Assembly (NCBI GenBank): GCA_947625675.1
Contig: CANQPH010000025.1
Span: 1-42,309, forward strand
Origin: an uncultured Acetatifactor sp.
GTDB lineage: Bacteria > Bacillota > Clostridia > Lachnospirales > Lachnospiraceae
Length of the DNA stretch: 42,309 nucleotides
Reading direction: 5' to 3'
Shown here: piece after piece, positions 1-7,429 of the stretch
Layout: each line of letters begins with the position of its first letter
How positions within the stretch are numbered: position 1 is the first letter of the stretch
The notes under the pieces: generated by a model
Database searches by the model: none
The model's input: the letters and a program-made list of their open reading frames with translations, nothing else
What the model was told of the DNA's origin: nothing
Position numbers and translations under genes: made by a program

Positions 1-40
1 TGGAGGCCATGGAAGCTGACGGCGTGCTGGCAGGCTAGCA

Positions 41-106
41 GACAGGCCGCGAGGCGTCAAGGGCAAGGCAAGCGGCTGCGCCGCCCTTGACCCCTCGCAC
101 CCTGTC
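41..106. repeat. Long imperfect hairpin, left edge of window
   Basis: Two 24-nt arms (41-64 and 83-106) are reverse complements at 21 of 24 positions, separated by an 18-nt GC-rich loop. A second small hairpin (AGGCGG/CCGCCT, 123-128 and 134-139) follows. No T-tract follows either arm, so this is not a classical terminator. It could be the tip of a repeated intergenic element or of a structured RNA. I see no supported gene in 1-327; the 62-codon minus-strand frame at 35-223 runs straight through the hairpin and is most likely chance. Confidence 0.55.
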
Positions 107-283
107 CGCTGCGAGATAACCAAGGCGGTTCCACCGCCTAAGGTAACGGATTTCTACCAGACTCATTAAATTTGCGCATAACTCTTGACAGTACCATGGA
201 CCATGCGTGGAACCACATATCATTCACCTCCGATCTTTTGATGAGCGGGCTTTTGCTTTACTTTCCGGCTCCTGAATAGATAA

Positions 284-311
284 TCGGCCGGGAACAGAAA
301 ATCCCGACCGA
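284..311 (-). terminator. Probable terminator of the CHAT/sigma operon
   Basis: Inverted repeat with 10-nt arms (284-293 and 302-311, 9 of 10 paired plus one possible G-U) and an 8-nt loop. It lies 17 nt beyond the stop codon of the zinc-finger gene, on the side where minus-strand transcription would end. The following RNA is only moderately U-rich, so termination strength is uncertain. Confidence 0.5.
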
Positions 312-327
312 TTTGTATAAATATTTT

Positions 328-1014
328 TTAGAACTCCGGGGGCAAGGGCGGCGGAGCTTCCTCTGCGGGAAGCTGAATTTCTTCCCATTCCGCTTTGTCT
401 ATGGCGTTGATTTCCTTTTGAAGAATCAGTTGATATTCTCCGTCTTCAAGGCCCGGCACTTCTGCCCAGAACAAATGCGCACGCTTTTCAAAGGGCACCT
501 CTACCGTGTTTCCGCTGGGAAGCAGGATGGACGCATGAGGCTCCGATTCGCAATCACTGCTGTCAATCTGGATCACCAGCAGCTTCTTGCTGGGATCATA
601 GGCGACGAAAGTCTGGCTGTTGCCGGAGTCTGTCAGCTTTTTCGTAGCATTGGAAGGGGATTTTCCAATAGAACGAGCGGCTGCAAGGGCCACAGGCGCT
701 CTGCGGAATGCCCATGCGTTGGCGCCATCTTCAATTTGATCAAGGGCAGAGCTGACAGCGCTTACCGCTAAATGGATGACGGCGGAGATTTTTTCTCGAG
801 CAAGAACCTGAAATGCCACGGGCGAAGCCCCTTGGGAGAAATCGCTGAAATGCTGCACCACATCTTGCATAGCCAGCAGGCAGCAAATCATGTGATAGCA
901 GTCGTCACAATCGGCAATATGCTGCATATATGCCTTTTCTTCCGGAGAAAAGTCTTCATCAGCGGCAATCTTTTGGGCCAAATCATAGAGTTGATCGTCG
1001 TTAGGGTGCCTCAT
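328..1014 (-). CDS. Anti-sigma-like zinc-finger protein
   Basis: 228 residues. The N-terminal part has an H32-x3-C36-x2-C39 motif inside a helical stretch, the signature of the zinc-binding anti-sigma (ZAS, zf-HC2) fold. The C-terminal 130 residues look like a beta-rich domain ending in a proline-rich tail. Unlike most ZAS anti-sigma factors there is no transmembrane helix, so it is probably cytoplasmic. The start overlaps the stop of the upstream sigma-like gene by ATGA, which indicates translational coupling and a 1:1 partner. By family knowledge such a protein would hold a sigma factor inactive. Here the neighbouring CHAT protease is a candidate for releasing it by cleavage (inference). 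The C-terminal half is unrecognised. Confidence 0.75.
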   Translation of the reverse strand: MRHPNDDQLYDLAQKIAADEDFSPEEKAYMQHIADCDDCYHMICCLLAMQDVVQHFSDFSQGASPVAFQVLAREKISAVIHLAVSAVSSALDQIEDGANAWAFRRAPVALAAARSIGKSPSNATKKLTDSGNSQTFVAYDPSKKLLVIQIDSSDCESEPHASILLPSGNTVEVPFEKRAHLFWAEVPGLEDGEYQLILQKEINAIDKAEWEEIQLPAEEAPPPLPPEF

Positions 1015-2300
1015 TTGCGATCCTCCTTTTTCGTTTTTTCCAACGCCCGGCGGAACTTATTCTTAGCGCCCAGTGTCTCAATGGCGTATTCCACCAGGTC
1101 GGGATTATTCTGCATTTTTCGGCAGCATTTTTCTTGGGTAGATCTCATAATCGACTCGATCCAATTAGAGGTGTTATCCAATGAATAGGTTTTTGTGTAA
1201 ATGATGCCTGCCCATACACGTCTGGAGCCATCGGCAGTTCGCTCCAACATATGCTGTGTAAAAGCCTTGCCCCAAGTCAGAGATTTGCTAACAGACTTTT
1301 GAACGGTTCTCTCAGCGTACATTCCGAGCTGGAGCAAGGTGGCGTCGCCCATCAGTTGATGCGCCCACTCTGGTGAAGACAATTTTGTGGACTTCTTTGC
1401 CAGCTGGGAGAGCTCACTATTTCCACCGTAGTCTTTGAACAGCTGAAACAAAACATTCCCATACATCAATGCGAGCGGCTTTGGCGGATCATTGGGATAG
1501 TCCATCAGCTCTCGAAGGAACATTACTTGCATCTGGACAGCTTTCTCATCTCGTTCCCATCTGGGGCGCTGCGGGTTGGCAAATGGGTCTACAGATAATT
1601 CAGCGGTCGCTTCACCGCGCGTTCTGCTATCGCTGTCAGAAATGGGTTCGTCAAGGCCAATCAAAATGGGATTTTTACGTCTGCGCCGTGGTTTGTCAAT
1701 TTGAGGCAGCTCTTCGTCAGAGGTGGCATCCGCGGACTTTTTTGTAGAGCGAAGGTGGCCGAATTCATGGCGGAAATAATCGTCAATCGCGTTGTTCTGC
1801 GTAATTCTGAGATAATGCGCAATGGGATAGGTGCAATAGATTCCGCTGGCTTTTTCTTCCTTTAACATATTGTATGCCGCCATGCAGCCAACGTCGAGGG
1901 CCTCATCACCATCCGCGTCTCTAAAACCAGCGAGTTTATACCGTTTCGCCTTGTAATATGCCCAGCTCTTATTTAGCTGGTACAGAAGAGCAAGCATATC
2001 ATCCAACTGGCACTGAATTCGAAAAGCTGAGTATTGTTTCGTCGGACGCATATATTCTTCGTATAAAGCTAAAAACTTTTCCTCGCTAGCGACACGCTCC
2101 GCGCTTTTTTTGCGTTTTCCATTACTTGACGCAGCGGACGATCTGGCAATATCCTCCTCGTCTGAATGCTCCTCGTCGGTATAGGAAAAGACATTTTCTT
2201 CCGCTTCGGAGGAATCCTCTTCCGCGGAGCTATTATAGGCCATGTTCTCCTGCTGGTCGTCTTGATCGTAAGCAGGATTGTCAAAATATTGATCCTTCAT
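1011..2300 (-). CDS. Sigma-70 region-2-like protein with acidic N-terminus
   Basis: 429 residues from the ATG at 2300, chosen because GGAGG sits 7 nt upstream and the longer frame would run into the CHAT gene. Residues 1-60 are acidic, low-complexity and probably disordered. Residues about 98-185 resemble sigma-70 region 2: a conserved helix pair with YLRITQNNAIDDYFR at 163-177, like the region 2.3/2.4 core. This is followed by an SLDEPI-like linker at about 214-220 (GLDEPIS here), typical of sigma factors. I cannot see a clear region 4 helix-turn-helix. The last 200 residues are helical and unfamiliar. It could be an ECF-type sigma factor with a replaced DNA-binding domain, or a sigma-derived adaptor. 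Operon partners are the CHAT protease upstream and the ZAS protein downstream. Confidence 0.65.
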   Translation of the reverse strand: MKDQYFDNPAYDQDDQQENMAYNSSAEEDSSEAEENVFSYTDEEHSDEEDIARSSAASSNGKRKKSAERVASEEKFLALYEEYMRPTKQYSAFRIQCQLDDMLALLYQLNKSWAYYKAKRYKLAGFRDADGDEALDVGCMAAYNMLKEEKASGIYCTYPIAHYLRITQNNAIDDYFRHEFGHLRSTKKSADATSDEELPQIDKPRRRRKNPILIGLDEPISDSDSRTRGEATAELSVDPFANPQRPRWERDEKAVQMQVMFLRELMDYPNDPPKPLALMYGNVLFQLFKDYGGNSELSQLAKKSTKLSSPEWAHQLMGDATLLQLGMYAERTVQKSVSKSLTWGKAFTQHMLERTADGSRRVWAGIIYTKTYSLDNTSNWIESIMRSTQEKCCRKMQNNPDLVEYAIETLGAKNKFRRALEKTKKEDRK

Positions 2301-2313
2301 CGTTCCGCCTCCA

Positions 2314-5300
2314 TTATCTAAATCTGTGGACGGTGAATCCGCCCCAGAAGAACACATCCTTGAAGGGGGTTTCACTGTCAGCCCAATGGCGCATATCGTC
2401 GATTGCCGCACGAATATCGTCGGAGAAGGGAATGTCGGCGGGCAAATGAAGCCAGCCGTTCCGACGAAGTTCGCCAATTGTAACGGTGCGTAGATATTTT
2501 TTGGCATACTGGAGCGCGTCAGGAACATCCATGCCGTTATTCAAATAGGCATTGTAGAACGCATCCATGAGAATAGGCGTAGAAAAGTCGCTTGCTGCCC
2601 ACATATGGCTGATCACCCAACGGGCGCCCGCCGCGGAAAACGCGGAAAGTAAGCCCTTGACGCTCCCGTAGGACGTATCGCCAAGACCGCTTTGGCAAGC
2701 CGAAAGGACCACCAGTTCCGTTTTCTTTAAATCCATACGGCTGATTTCGTCCGCGGTTAAGATGCCGTTTCCGCAGGAGCTGCTTTCGGTTCCATGGGAA
2801 ACCCATCCATTATATCCCGCGAAAACCAAGTGGGAAGCATACAGCGAGTCCGTCTCAAACTGGTCATCGAATACGCCGTGGGTTGCCAAATGAATGATCC
2901 TGCATGGCAGCGCGTTTTGAAGCGCGTACTTGGTGGCGGCGTCGCCGGAATATACGCCGGAATGGCACCAGCGGCCAATGCGTTTGGCCTCAACGCCGCT
3001 GAAAGGCAGGGAAGATACAGGCTCCAGACTGATTTGCCCGTTGCGGGTTTGCGAATTCGTTTGATCACCGTAGTCGGCGTCGTAGTTGGGATTGCCTAGG
3101 ATGAAGCAGCTGCCTTCCGTGGGCTGATAGTCATCATAGAAAAGAATATCGCGGCCGCATACCAGGCGGCAGACCTTAAACCGATCCTGCAAGAGGCCGC
3201 TGCCATCGGCACAGAGGATTTCAAAAGGAAGGTTGCAGAGCTGATTGTCCGGCGCGATGAACAGATTGGCGATCCCCTCCAAGAACGGCATAACCGGAGC
3301 AATTAAGCCGCGATACAACGCTGCCTGCAAGGAAGCCTTTTTGCCGGAGGCGGAAATGTCATCTGGATTTTGCAGGATTTCTATAAATTCCGCAGCCTGG
3401 TTGGCAATCAGATCTCCTTCGCGCAGCTTGAGATAGTTCAGCCGCACAGACTGATTTCGCTTGGATGTAATAAAAACGTCTAGGGACAGCGCACTGGACT
3501 CGTAGGGTTTACTCGAGAGGGCGGATTCCTCAGGGACAAAGTAATACTCAACAATCGCGGCGTTTTCAGGCAGCTTCTCGCATACGCGTTTGAACGTAAT
3601 GTCTGTGAAATACAGATTTTGCGGGAAGTGCGCGGCAAATTCCGCCTCCTTTTGCTCCAGCTTGTCCGCCACCGCTTGCGCTGTGTTTGAACCGTTCAGG
3701 GAATCATTGAGCTCTGCGGCAGCCAACTGATCCTGAAGAGTAAAGATCTGTTTTTTCAGCGTCTCATCCACAGGAGCCAGCCGGAGAAACTTATTGCGCT
3801 CTCGACCAACCAACGCAGGCAGATCTTTGAACTGCAGGATACGCTCATACAGTTTTTCAGGGGGCGCCGCCGTGCGCATAATGGCATAGCACACATTGAA
3901 GTGGAACTGGATGAAGGAAAGCAGCTCGCAGACACGATGGTCATTCAGATACGCGGTAGCTTTTTGCCAAGCGGACGTGATACCCGACAGGACCCTGTCA
4001 ATTACCGCCATAGCCGCGTCCATACGGTTGTAATTATAATAGACGACAGCGGCAAACCGAAGAATGGAGATGTAGACCTCACGAGACGCGGCAATATGAT
4101 CCGCGTAATAAAGGCACCTGGCAAGATCATCCAGGGCTTTCGGAGATCCCAATTGCCACTCGATCTGGGCCATTAAGGTGTAGCAAGTAGCTTTCTGAAC
4201 ATCGTTAAAGGGATAGGCATCCGGACGATTTCGGAAATAGTTGACGATGTAACGGAATTTCAAAAGATCCTCTTTGGAAGCGGTCCCGGAATCCAAAATC
4301 CCTGAACACAGATCCAGAATACACTGAGCGAAGGCGACATTTTTCGAAACAGACGTGGAAGGGTTTACTCTGGAGGAAACCATGTCCTGATAAAGCGCTA
4401 GAAGGCGCCGAAGGTCTTCTTCAAACCCTTCTGAGCGGATTCCCAGTTTTTTTCGTGCGGTGTTCGCAATAATCGATACTCTGAACCGCTCATAATCATT
4501 GTCTTCAAACGTGCCCGAAAGATCGTCTAACTTCCGCAAATAGTATTCCATTTGATCTGCGTCATTCAGACCGGTATAAATCAGCAGCAGATTCGTATAG
4601 AGGATGACGTTGGAAGGCTTCACGGGAACGCCATTGGCGGGGATCGATTTCAGCGCTTTTCGCGCGTGATCCGCGGCCTGCAGGTAGTCACCCACTTCCC
4701 AATAGTACCCGGAGAGCAAATTTTCCGCCTGACGAACAGTAAGGTTCGGGTTAATATTTTGATCCGCTACCGTCACGCAATAGTCTCTAAAACGCTGGAG
4801 CTCGGGAAGAAGTCCACGGAGATTCTGCTTGTCCATACGGAAGATCAGCAGCATGGCCCTTGTATTCGCAGCGACAAAATCAGCGGATTCATCCATATTC
4901 GCATAAAACTTGTTCTCTATTTTCTTGAGAGAATCCCACAAATACTGTTCAGCTTCATGACTGTCGCCCGTGATTAGCTGTTGATAATAATACAGCGAAC
5001 CGGCTCTCGCGCCGATCCAACTGCGTTCGCCCTCCACATGCACGCACAAATCGTGGCACTTCTTTAATAAAGGGACCGCTTTTTCGGTTCGATCGATGTT
5101 CAATAAGGAGAAAGCATAAAACCAATAGAAATAACATGCGTTTTCGTCGGAAATCCCATTGAAGAATCGAAGGTTGGCATCGCAGATCTCGCAAGTCAGC
5201 GCTCGATCGTTATCCACAACATAGCGAAGAGCGTTTACGGTTACTACCCGGTGCATATCAAGGTCGCCCATGTTGCGTTCCGCGCTAAGAGCAACCAGAT

Positions 5301-5817
5301 TGGGGATTATTCTGAATAGCTCATCGGCGCGGCTTGTTTCCAGACAATAATTCGCCATGTTGAACGCGCAGTTTACTACCCAGTAGCGCAGGGGCTTGAG
5401 CTTTTTAATTTTAAGTCTGGTAGAAAAGTCCAGAAGTCTTTGCAATTCGGTTCTTTTTGTCGGATCAAGAAGCAGGATTATATCGACTGCGTCAGAATAA
5501 AGCTCATTGGGAATGTTCCAAACGCCTTCCAAGAACTTGAGGCAATCTATAATCTCGTCCCAGTCTTTCTTGACTTGCTCCATACAGGATGAATGTCCTT
5601 GCCTGATCAGATCCAGGCATAAATGAATCCGCATAGACCGAAGCAGCACAGATACGTTTTTTTCGCGCTCTGTTTGCGCTCGCGGGTTCTTCCGATCTTC
5701 CTCCGCAGCGTCCTCGTTAAGAAACAATGCCGACATGCGGCCCAAAAGGATCGACATCTCTTCTTCATGAATCTTGTCTGACAAAAGGCGGAGCTGTTCC
5801 AACGAAGGATTTGCCAT
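2314..5817 (-). CDS. TPR-CHAT caspase-like protease
   Basis: 1167 residues. The N-terminal 800 residues form an alpha-helical TPR-type solenoid. The C-terminal third is a CHAT (caspase HetF-associated with TPRs) peptidase with the catalytic pair in context: His980 in HLATHG and Cys1041 in LSACQSG, then the family's closing FWGGFTV block. CHAT enzymes are cysteine endopeptidases that cut specific protein partners after activation through the repeat region. The gene starts 2 nt after the exonuclease stop and ends 13 nt before the sigma-like gene, so all are co-transcribed. No signal peptide is seen. The arrangement resembles the TPR-CHAT/sigma factor wiring known from type III-E CRISPR systems, but there is no CRISPR component here. 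The substrate is unknown; the sigma-like and ZAS proteins are the obvious candidates (inference). Confidence 0.92.
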   Translation of the reverse strand: MANPSLEQLRLLSDKIHEEEMSILLGRMSALFLNEDAAEEDRKNPRAQTEREKNVSVLLRSMRIHLCLDLIRQGHSSCMEQVKKDWDEIIDCLKFLEGVWNIPNELYSDAVDIILLLDPTKRTELQRLLDFSTRLKIKKLKPLRYWVVNCAFNMANYCLETSRADELFRIIPNLVALSAERNMGDLDMHRVVTVNALRYVVDNDRALTCEICDANLRFFNGISDENACYFYWFYAFSLLNIDRTEKAVPLLKKCHDLCVHVEGERSWIGARAGSLYYYQQLITGDSHEAEQYLWDSLKKIENKFYANMDESADFVAANTRAMLLIFRMDKQNLRGLLPELQRFRDYCVTVADQNINPNLTVRQAENLLSGYYWEVGDYLQAADHARKALKSIPANGVPVKPSNVILYTNLLLIYTGLNDADQMEYYLRKLDDLSGTFEDNDYERFRVSIIANTARKKLGIRSEGFEEDLRRLLALYQDMVSSRVNPSTSVSKNVAFAQCILDLCSGILDSGTASKEDLLKFRYIVNYFRNRPDAYPFNDVQKATCYTLMAQIEWQLGSPKALDDLARCLYYADHIAASREVYISILRFAAVVYYNYNRMDAAMAVIDRVLSGITSAWQKATAYLNDHRVCELLSFIQFHFNVCYAIMRTAAPPEKLYERILQFKDLPALVGRERNKFLRLAPVDETLKKQIFTLQDQLAAAELNDSLNGSNTAQAVADKLEQKEAEFAAHFPQNLYFTDITFKRVCEKLPENAAIVEYYFVPEESALSSKPYESSALSLDVFITSKRNQSVRLNYLKLREGDLIANQAAEFIEILQNPDDISASGKKASLQAALYRGLIAPVMPFLEGIANLFIAPDNQLCNLPFEILCADGSGLLQDRFKVCRLVCGRDILFYDDYQPTEGSCFILGNPNYDADYGDQTNSQTRNGQISLEPVSSLPFSGVEAKRIGRWCHSGVYSGDAATKYALQNALPCRIIHLATHGVFDDQFETDSLYASHLVFAGYNGWVSHGTESSSCGNGILTADEISRMDLKKTELVVLSACQSGLGDTSYGSVKGLLSAFSAAGARWVISHMWAASDFSTPILMDAFYNAYLNNGMDVPDALQYAKKYLRTVTIGELRRNGWLHLPADIPFSDDIRAAIDDMRHWADSETPFKDVFFWGGFTVHRFR

Positions 5818-5819
5818 AT

Positions 5820-6521
5820 TTATGATACCACGCTTTCTTCATTTTCGTTCATCCGTGCGAGCAGTGCGGCTAACTTGCTGCCACAGGCCTCGCCGATGGA
5901 GTAAGTCATTGTACTATAGGGGCCCATAACGCCGTTAATTCTGCTGGTATAGTGCTTGTACTCCCCGGTCAAAGCGAATAGAACGAGCTTTGCGGTAACT
6001 TGAGCGTCGTATAGCGCCCGATGGGCACAGCCGGGGACGACTGTAGTTCCGATCAGATTGGCAGCGTCCTTCAAACTGAAACACCGGTTGTGTGAATACC
6101 CAAGATACTTGGGGTACTCCGCCTGGAAATCGACCCAGTCCAAAAATGCCGCAGGAAACGCGACGTGCTTGGCAAAGCACTCCTTTTTTAGCTGCGTATA
6201 GTCAGAAAGACTCCAGCTGTAAATTTGAGCTTTATCCTGGCCAATCCAATCAACAAAGTTGGACAGCGCGGTACAGAATGGATCTGCGGTCTTGACCTCC
6301 TTAGTGCTGATCCCCGTTAAGCGCCGGATTTGAGGTTCAATTCGGCGGTTAAACTGCGGCCGTACAACACATGAAAAATCATCAACAATTTGATTTGTAT
6401 TGGCGTCAATTTTGATGGCGCCGATCTCAATGGTTTCCGTCTTTAGTTCTTTGGATGTACAGCAGCAGGAATCTGACACAGGGTTCATTTCCAGATCAAG
6501 GACGATGTGATAATTCGGCAT
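5820..6521 (-). CDS. DEDDh 3'-5' exonuclease
   Basis: 233 residues from the ATG at 6521, preceded by AAAGGAG at 8 nt (6530-6536). A longer frame starting at 6587 lacks such a site. Exo motifs are in order: D9 and E11 in VLDLEMN, D107 in the LSDYTQL block, and H167/D172 in HRALYDA. These are the five acidic/His positions of DnaQ-like exonucleases that bind two metals and remove nucleotides from 3' ends of DNA or RNA. The overall form resembles the KapD/ERI-1-like branch (RNase T-type superfamily) rather than a polymerase subunit. It is first in the minus-strand operon and is followed after 2 nt by the CHAT protease. Whether it acts on RNA or DNA cannot be read from the sequence. Confidence 0.88.
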   Translation of the reverse strand: MPNYHIVLDLEMNPVSDSCCCTSKELKTETIEIGAIKIDANTNQIVDDFSCVVRPQFNRRIEPQIRRLTGISTKEVKTADPFCTALSNFVDWIGQDKAQIYSWSLSDYTQLKKECFAKHVAFPAAFLDWVDFQAEYPKYLGYSHNRCFSLKDAANLIGTTVVPGCAHRALYDAQVTAKLVLFALTGEYKHYTSRINGVMGPYSTMTYSIGEACGSKLAALLARMNENEESVVS

Positions 6522-6911
6522 AGTCGCAACTCCTTTCTTATAATTACAAAGAAGGAATCGGACTTTGTGACGAAAAGCCGAGTACACTGGGGAGCATTTA
6601 GGACAATTTTAACGCAGCAAGATAGCTATAAAAAAGTATGGGTAAAAAAAGTTTGCGATAAGGCGCGCTAATTTAGTCGGGAAAAGAACAAAGGCGCCGA
6701 TACATCCATTAGGAGAGAAAAAAGCGTTTTCCGGCTGCGTCAATCAAATTGAACGGGCATGGCAAAATCGCCGGCGGGAAACCAGGGGCCATCGATGCGG
6801 CCCTTGAGCGGGGCGCCTTCCATATTCGTGCTGGGCGGATTCCGTTGGATAACTTATTATACAAAATCTTGACAGATTTTGCAATAAAATTTAGAAAAAA
6901 GGAGAATCATT
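6522..6911. promoter_or_regulatory. Divergent intergenic region
   Basis: 390 nt separating the minus-strand exonuclease operon from the plus-strand DUF1292 gene, so it should carry both promoters. The left half is A/T-rich but I found no convincing -35/-10 pair for the minus-strand operon. The middle (about 6670-6840) is GC-richer and unremarkable. The right end holds the palindrome and promoter candidate listed separately. The 84-codon frame across 6749-7003 overlaps the DUF1292 start in another frame and is not supported. Confidence 0.5.
6862..6897 (+). promoter_or_regulatory. Candidate promoter with overlapping palindrome
   Basis: TTGACA at 6869-6874 is followed after 17 nt by TAGAAA (6892-6897), a weak -10. 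The -35 lies in the centre of a perfect 8-bp inverted repeat, CAAAATCT-TGAC-AGATTTTG (6862-6881), which would suit an operator. The -10 would place the start very close to the ribosome binding site, so the real promoter may lie a little upstream (TATTAT at 6855-6860) with the palindrome in the leader. Confidence 0.4.
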
Positions 6912-7211
6912 ATGGACATTATGGACAACATGGACAACTACATTGTCCTGAACAGCGAATCCGGCGAGGAGCGCTTCGAATTTCTAGCGCTGGTAGAGTA
7001 TAACGGCGACGAGTATGTCGTATTGCTGCCGGCCGATGAATCCGATGGCGACGGGTATGTGGTCATTCTAAAGGTGGAAGACGTTGGCGAAGATACGCAA
7101 GAGGAAACTTACATTGGTGTTGAAGACGAGAAGACGCTTCAGGCGGTCTTTGAGATCTTCAAAGACCGGTTTAAAGACAATTTTAACTTTGTGGACGATG
7201 AGGAGGGATGA
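6912..7211 (+). CDS. DUF1292-family small acidic protein
   Basis: 99 residues, strongly acidic. It has the alternating pattern of DUF1292 (YrzB-like) proteins: an opening strand block (NYIVLNSESGEERFEFLAL), the central EYVVLLPADESDGDGYVV core and a C-terminal helix. AAGGAG lies 7 nt upstream of the ATG. DUF1292 proteins are common in Firmicutes and have no established biochemical role. It is the first plus-strand gene before the giant NTPase, separated from it by 218 nt and a hairpin, so co-regulation is possible but not shown. It may simply be a housekeeping gene adjoining the accessory locus. Confidence 0.85.
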   Translation: MDIMDNMDNYIVLNSESGEERFEFLALVEYNGDEYVVLLPADESDGDGYVVILKVEDVGEDTQEETYIGVEDEKTLQAVFEIFKDRFKDNFNFVDDEEG

Positions 7212-7273
7212 CGGGGAAATAAGGAGCGGTATCCCCTTTCCCACCTGGGACCGGCTTGCGTTATACCTGCGTG

Positions 7274-7304
7274 GAGGGCCTTCGACAGTCATTCGAAGGC
7301 CCTC
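7274..7304 (+). terminator. Perfect 12-bp hairpin between DUF1292 and NTPase genes
   Basis: Arms 7274-7285 and 7293-7304 pair perfectly (GAGGGCCTTCGA and its complement) around a 7-nt loop. There is no U-run after it, so it may be a weak or factor-assisted terminator, or an mRNA processing or stability element ahead of the large NTPase gene. Confidence 0.5.
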
Positions 7305-7429
7305 GCAATCAAATAGAATAAGGGTTGCCAAAAGTCGAATATTAAGATAAAATAAAGGCGGAATTTGTGCAGAGCTTCTAAGGTTTCCCCTGTACATATT
7401 TCGTAAATTACAAAGAGAGGATGGTCAAT

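Noticed and set aside
35..223. 62-codon minus-strand frame at the left edge
   Set aside because: Crosses a long hairpin, lacks a ribosome site and lies downstream of the operon end.
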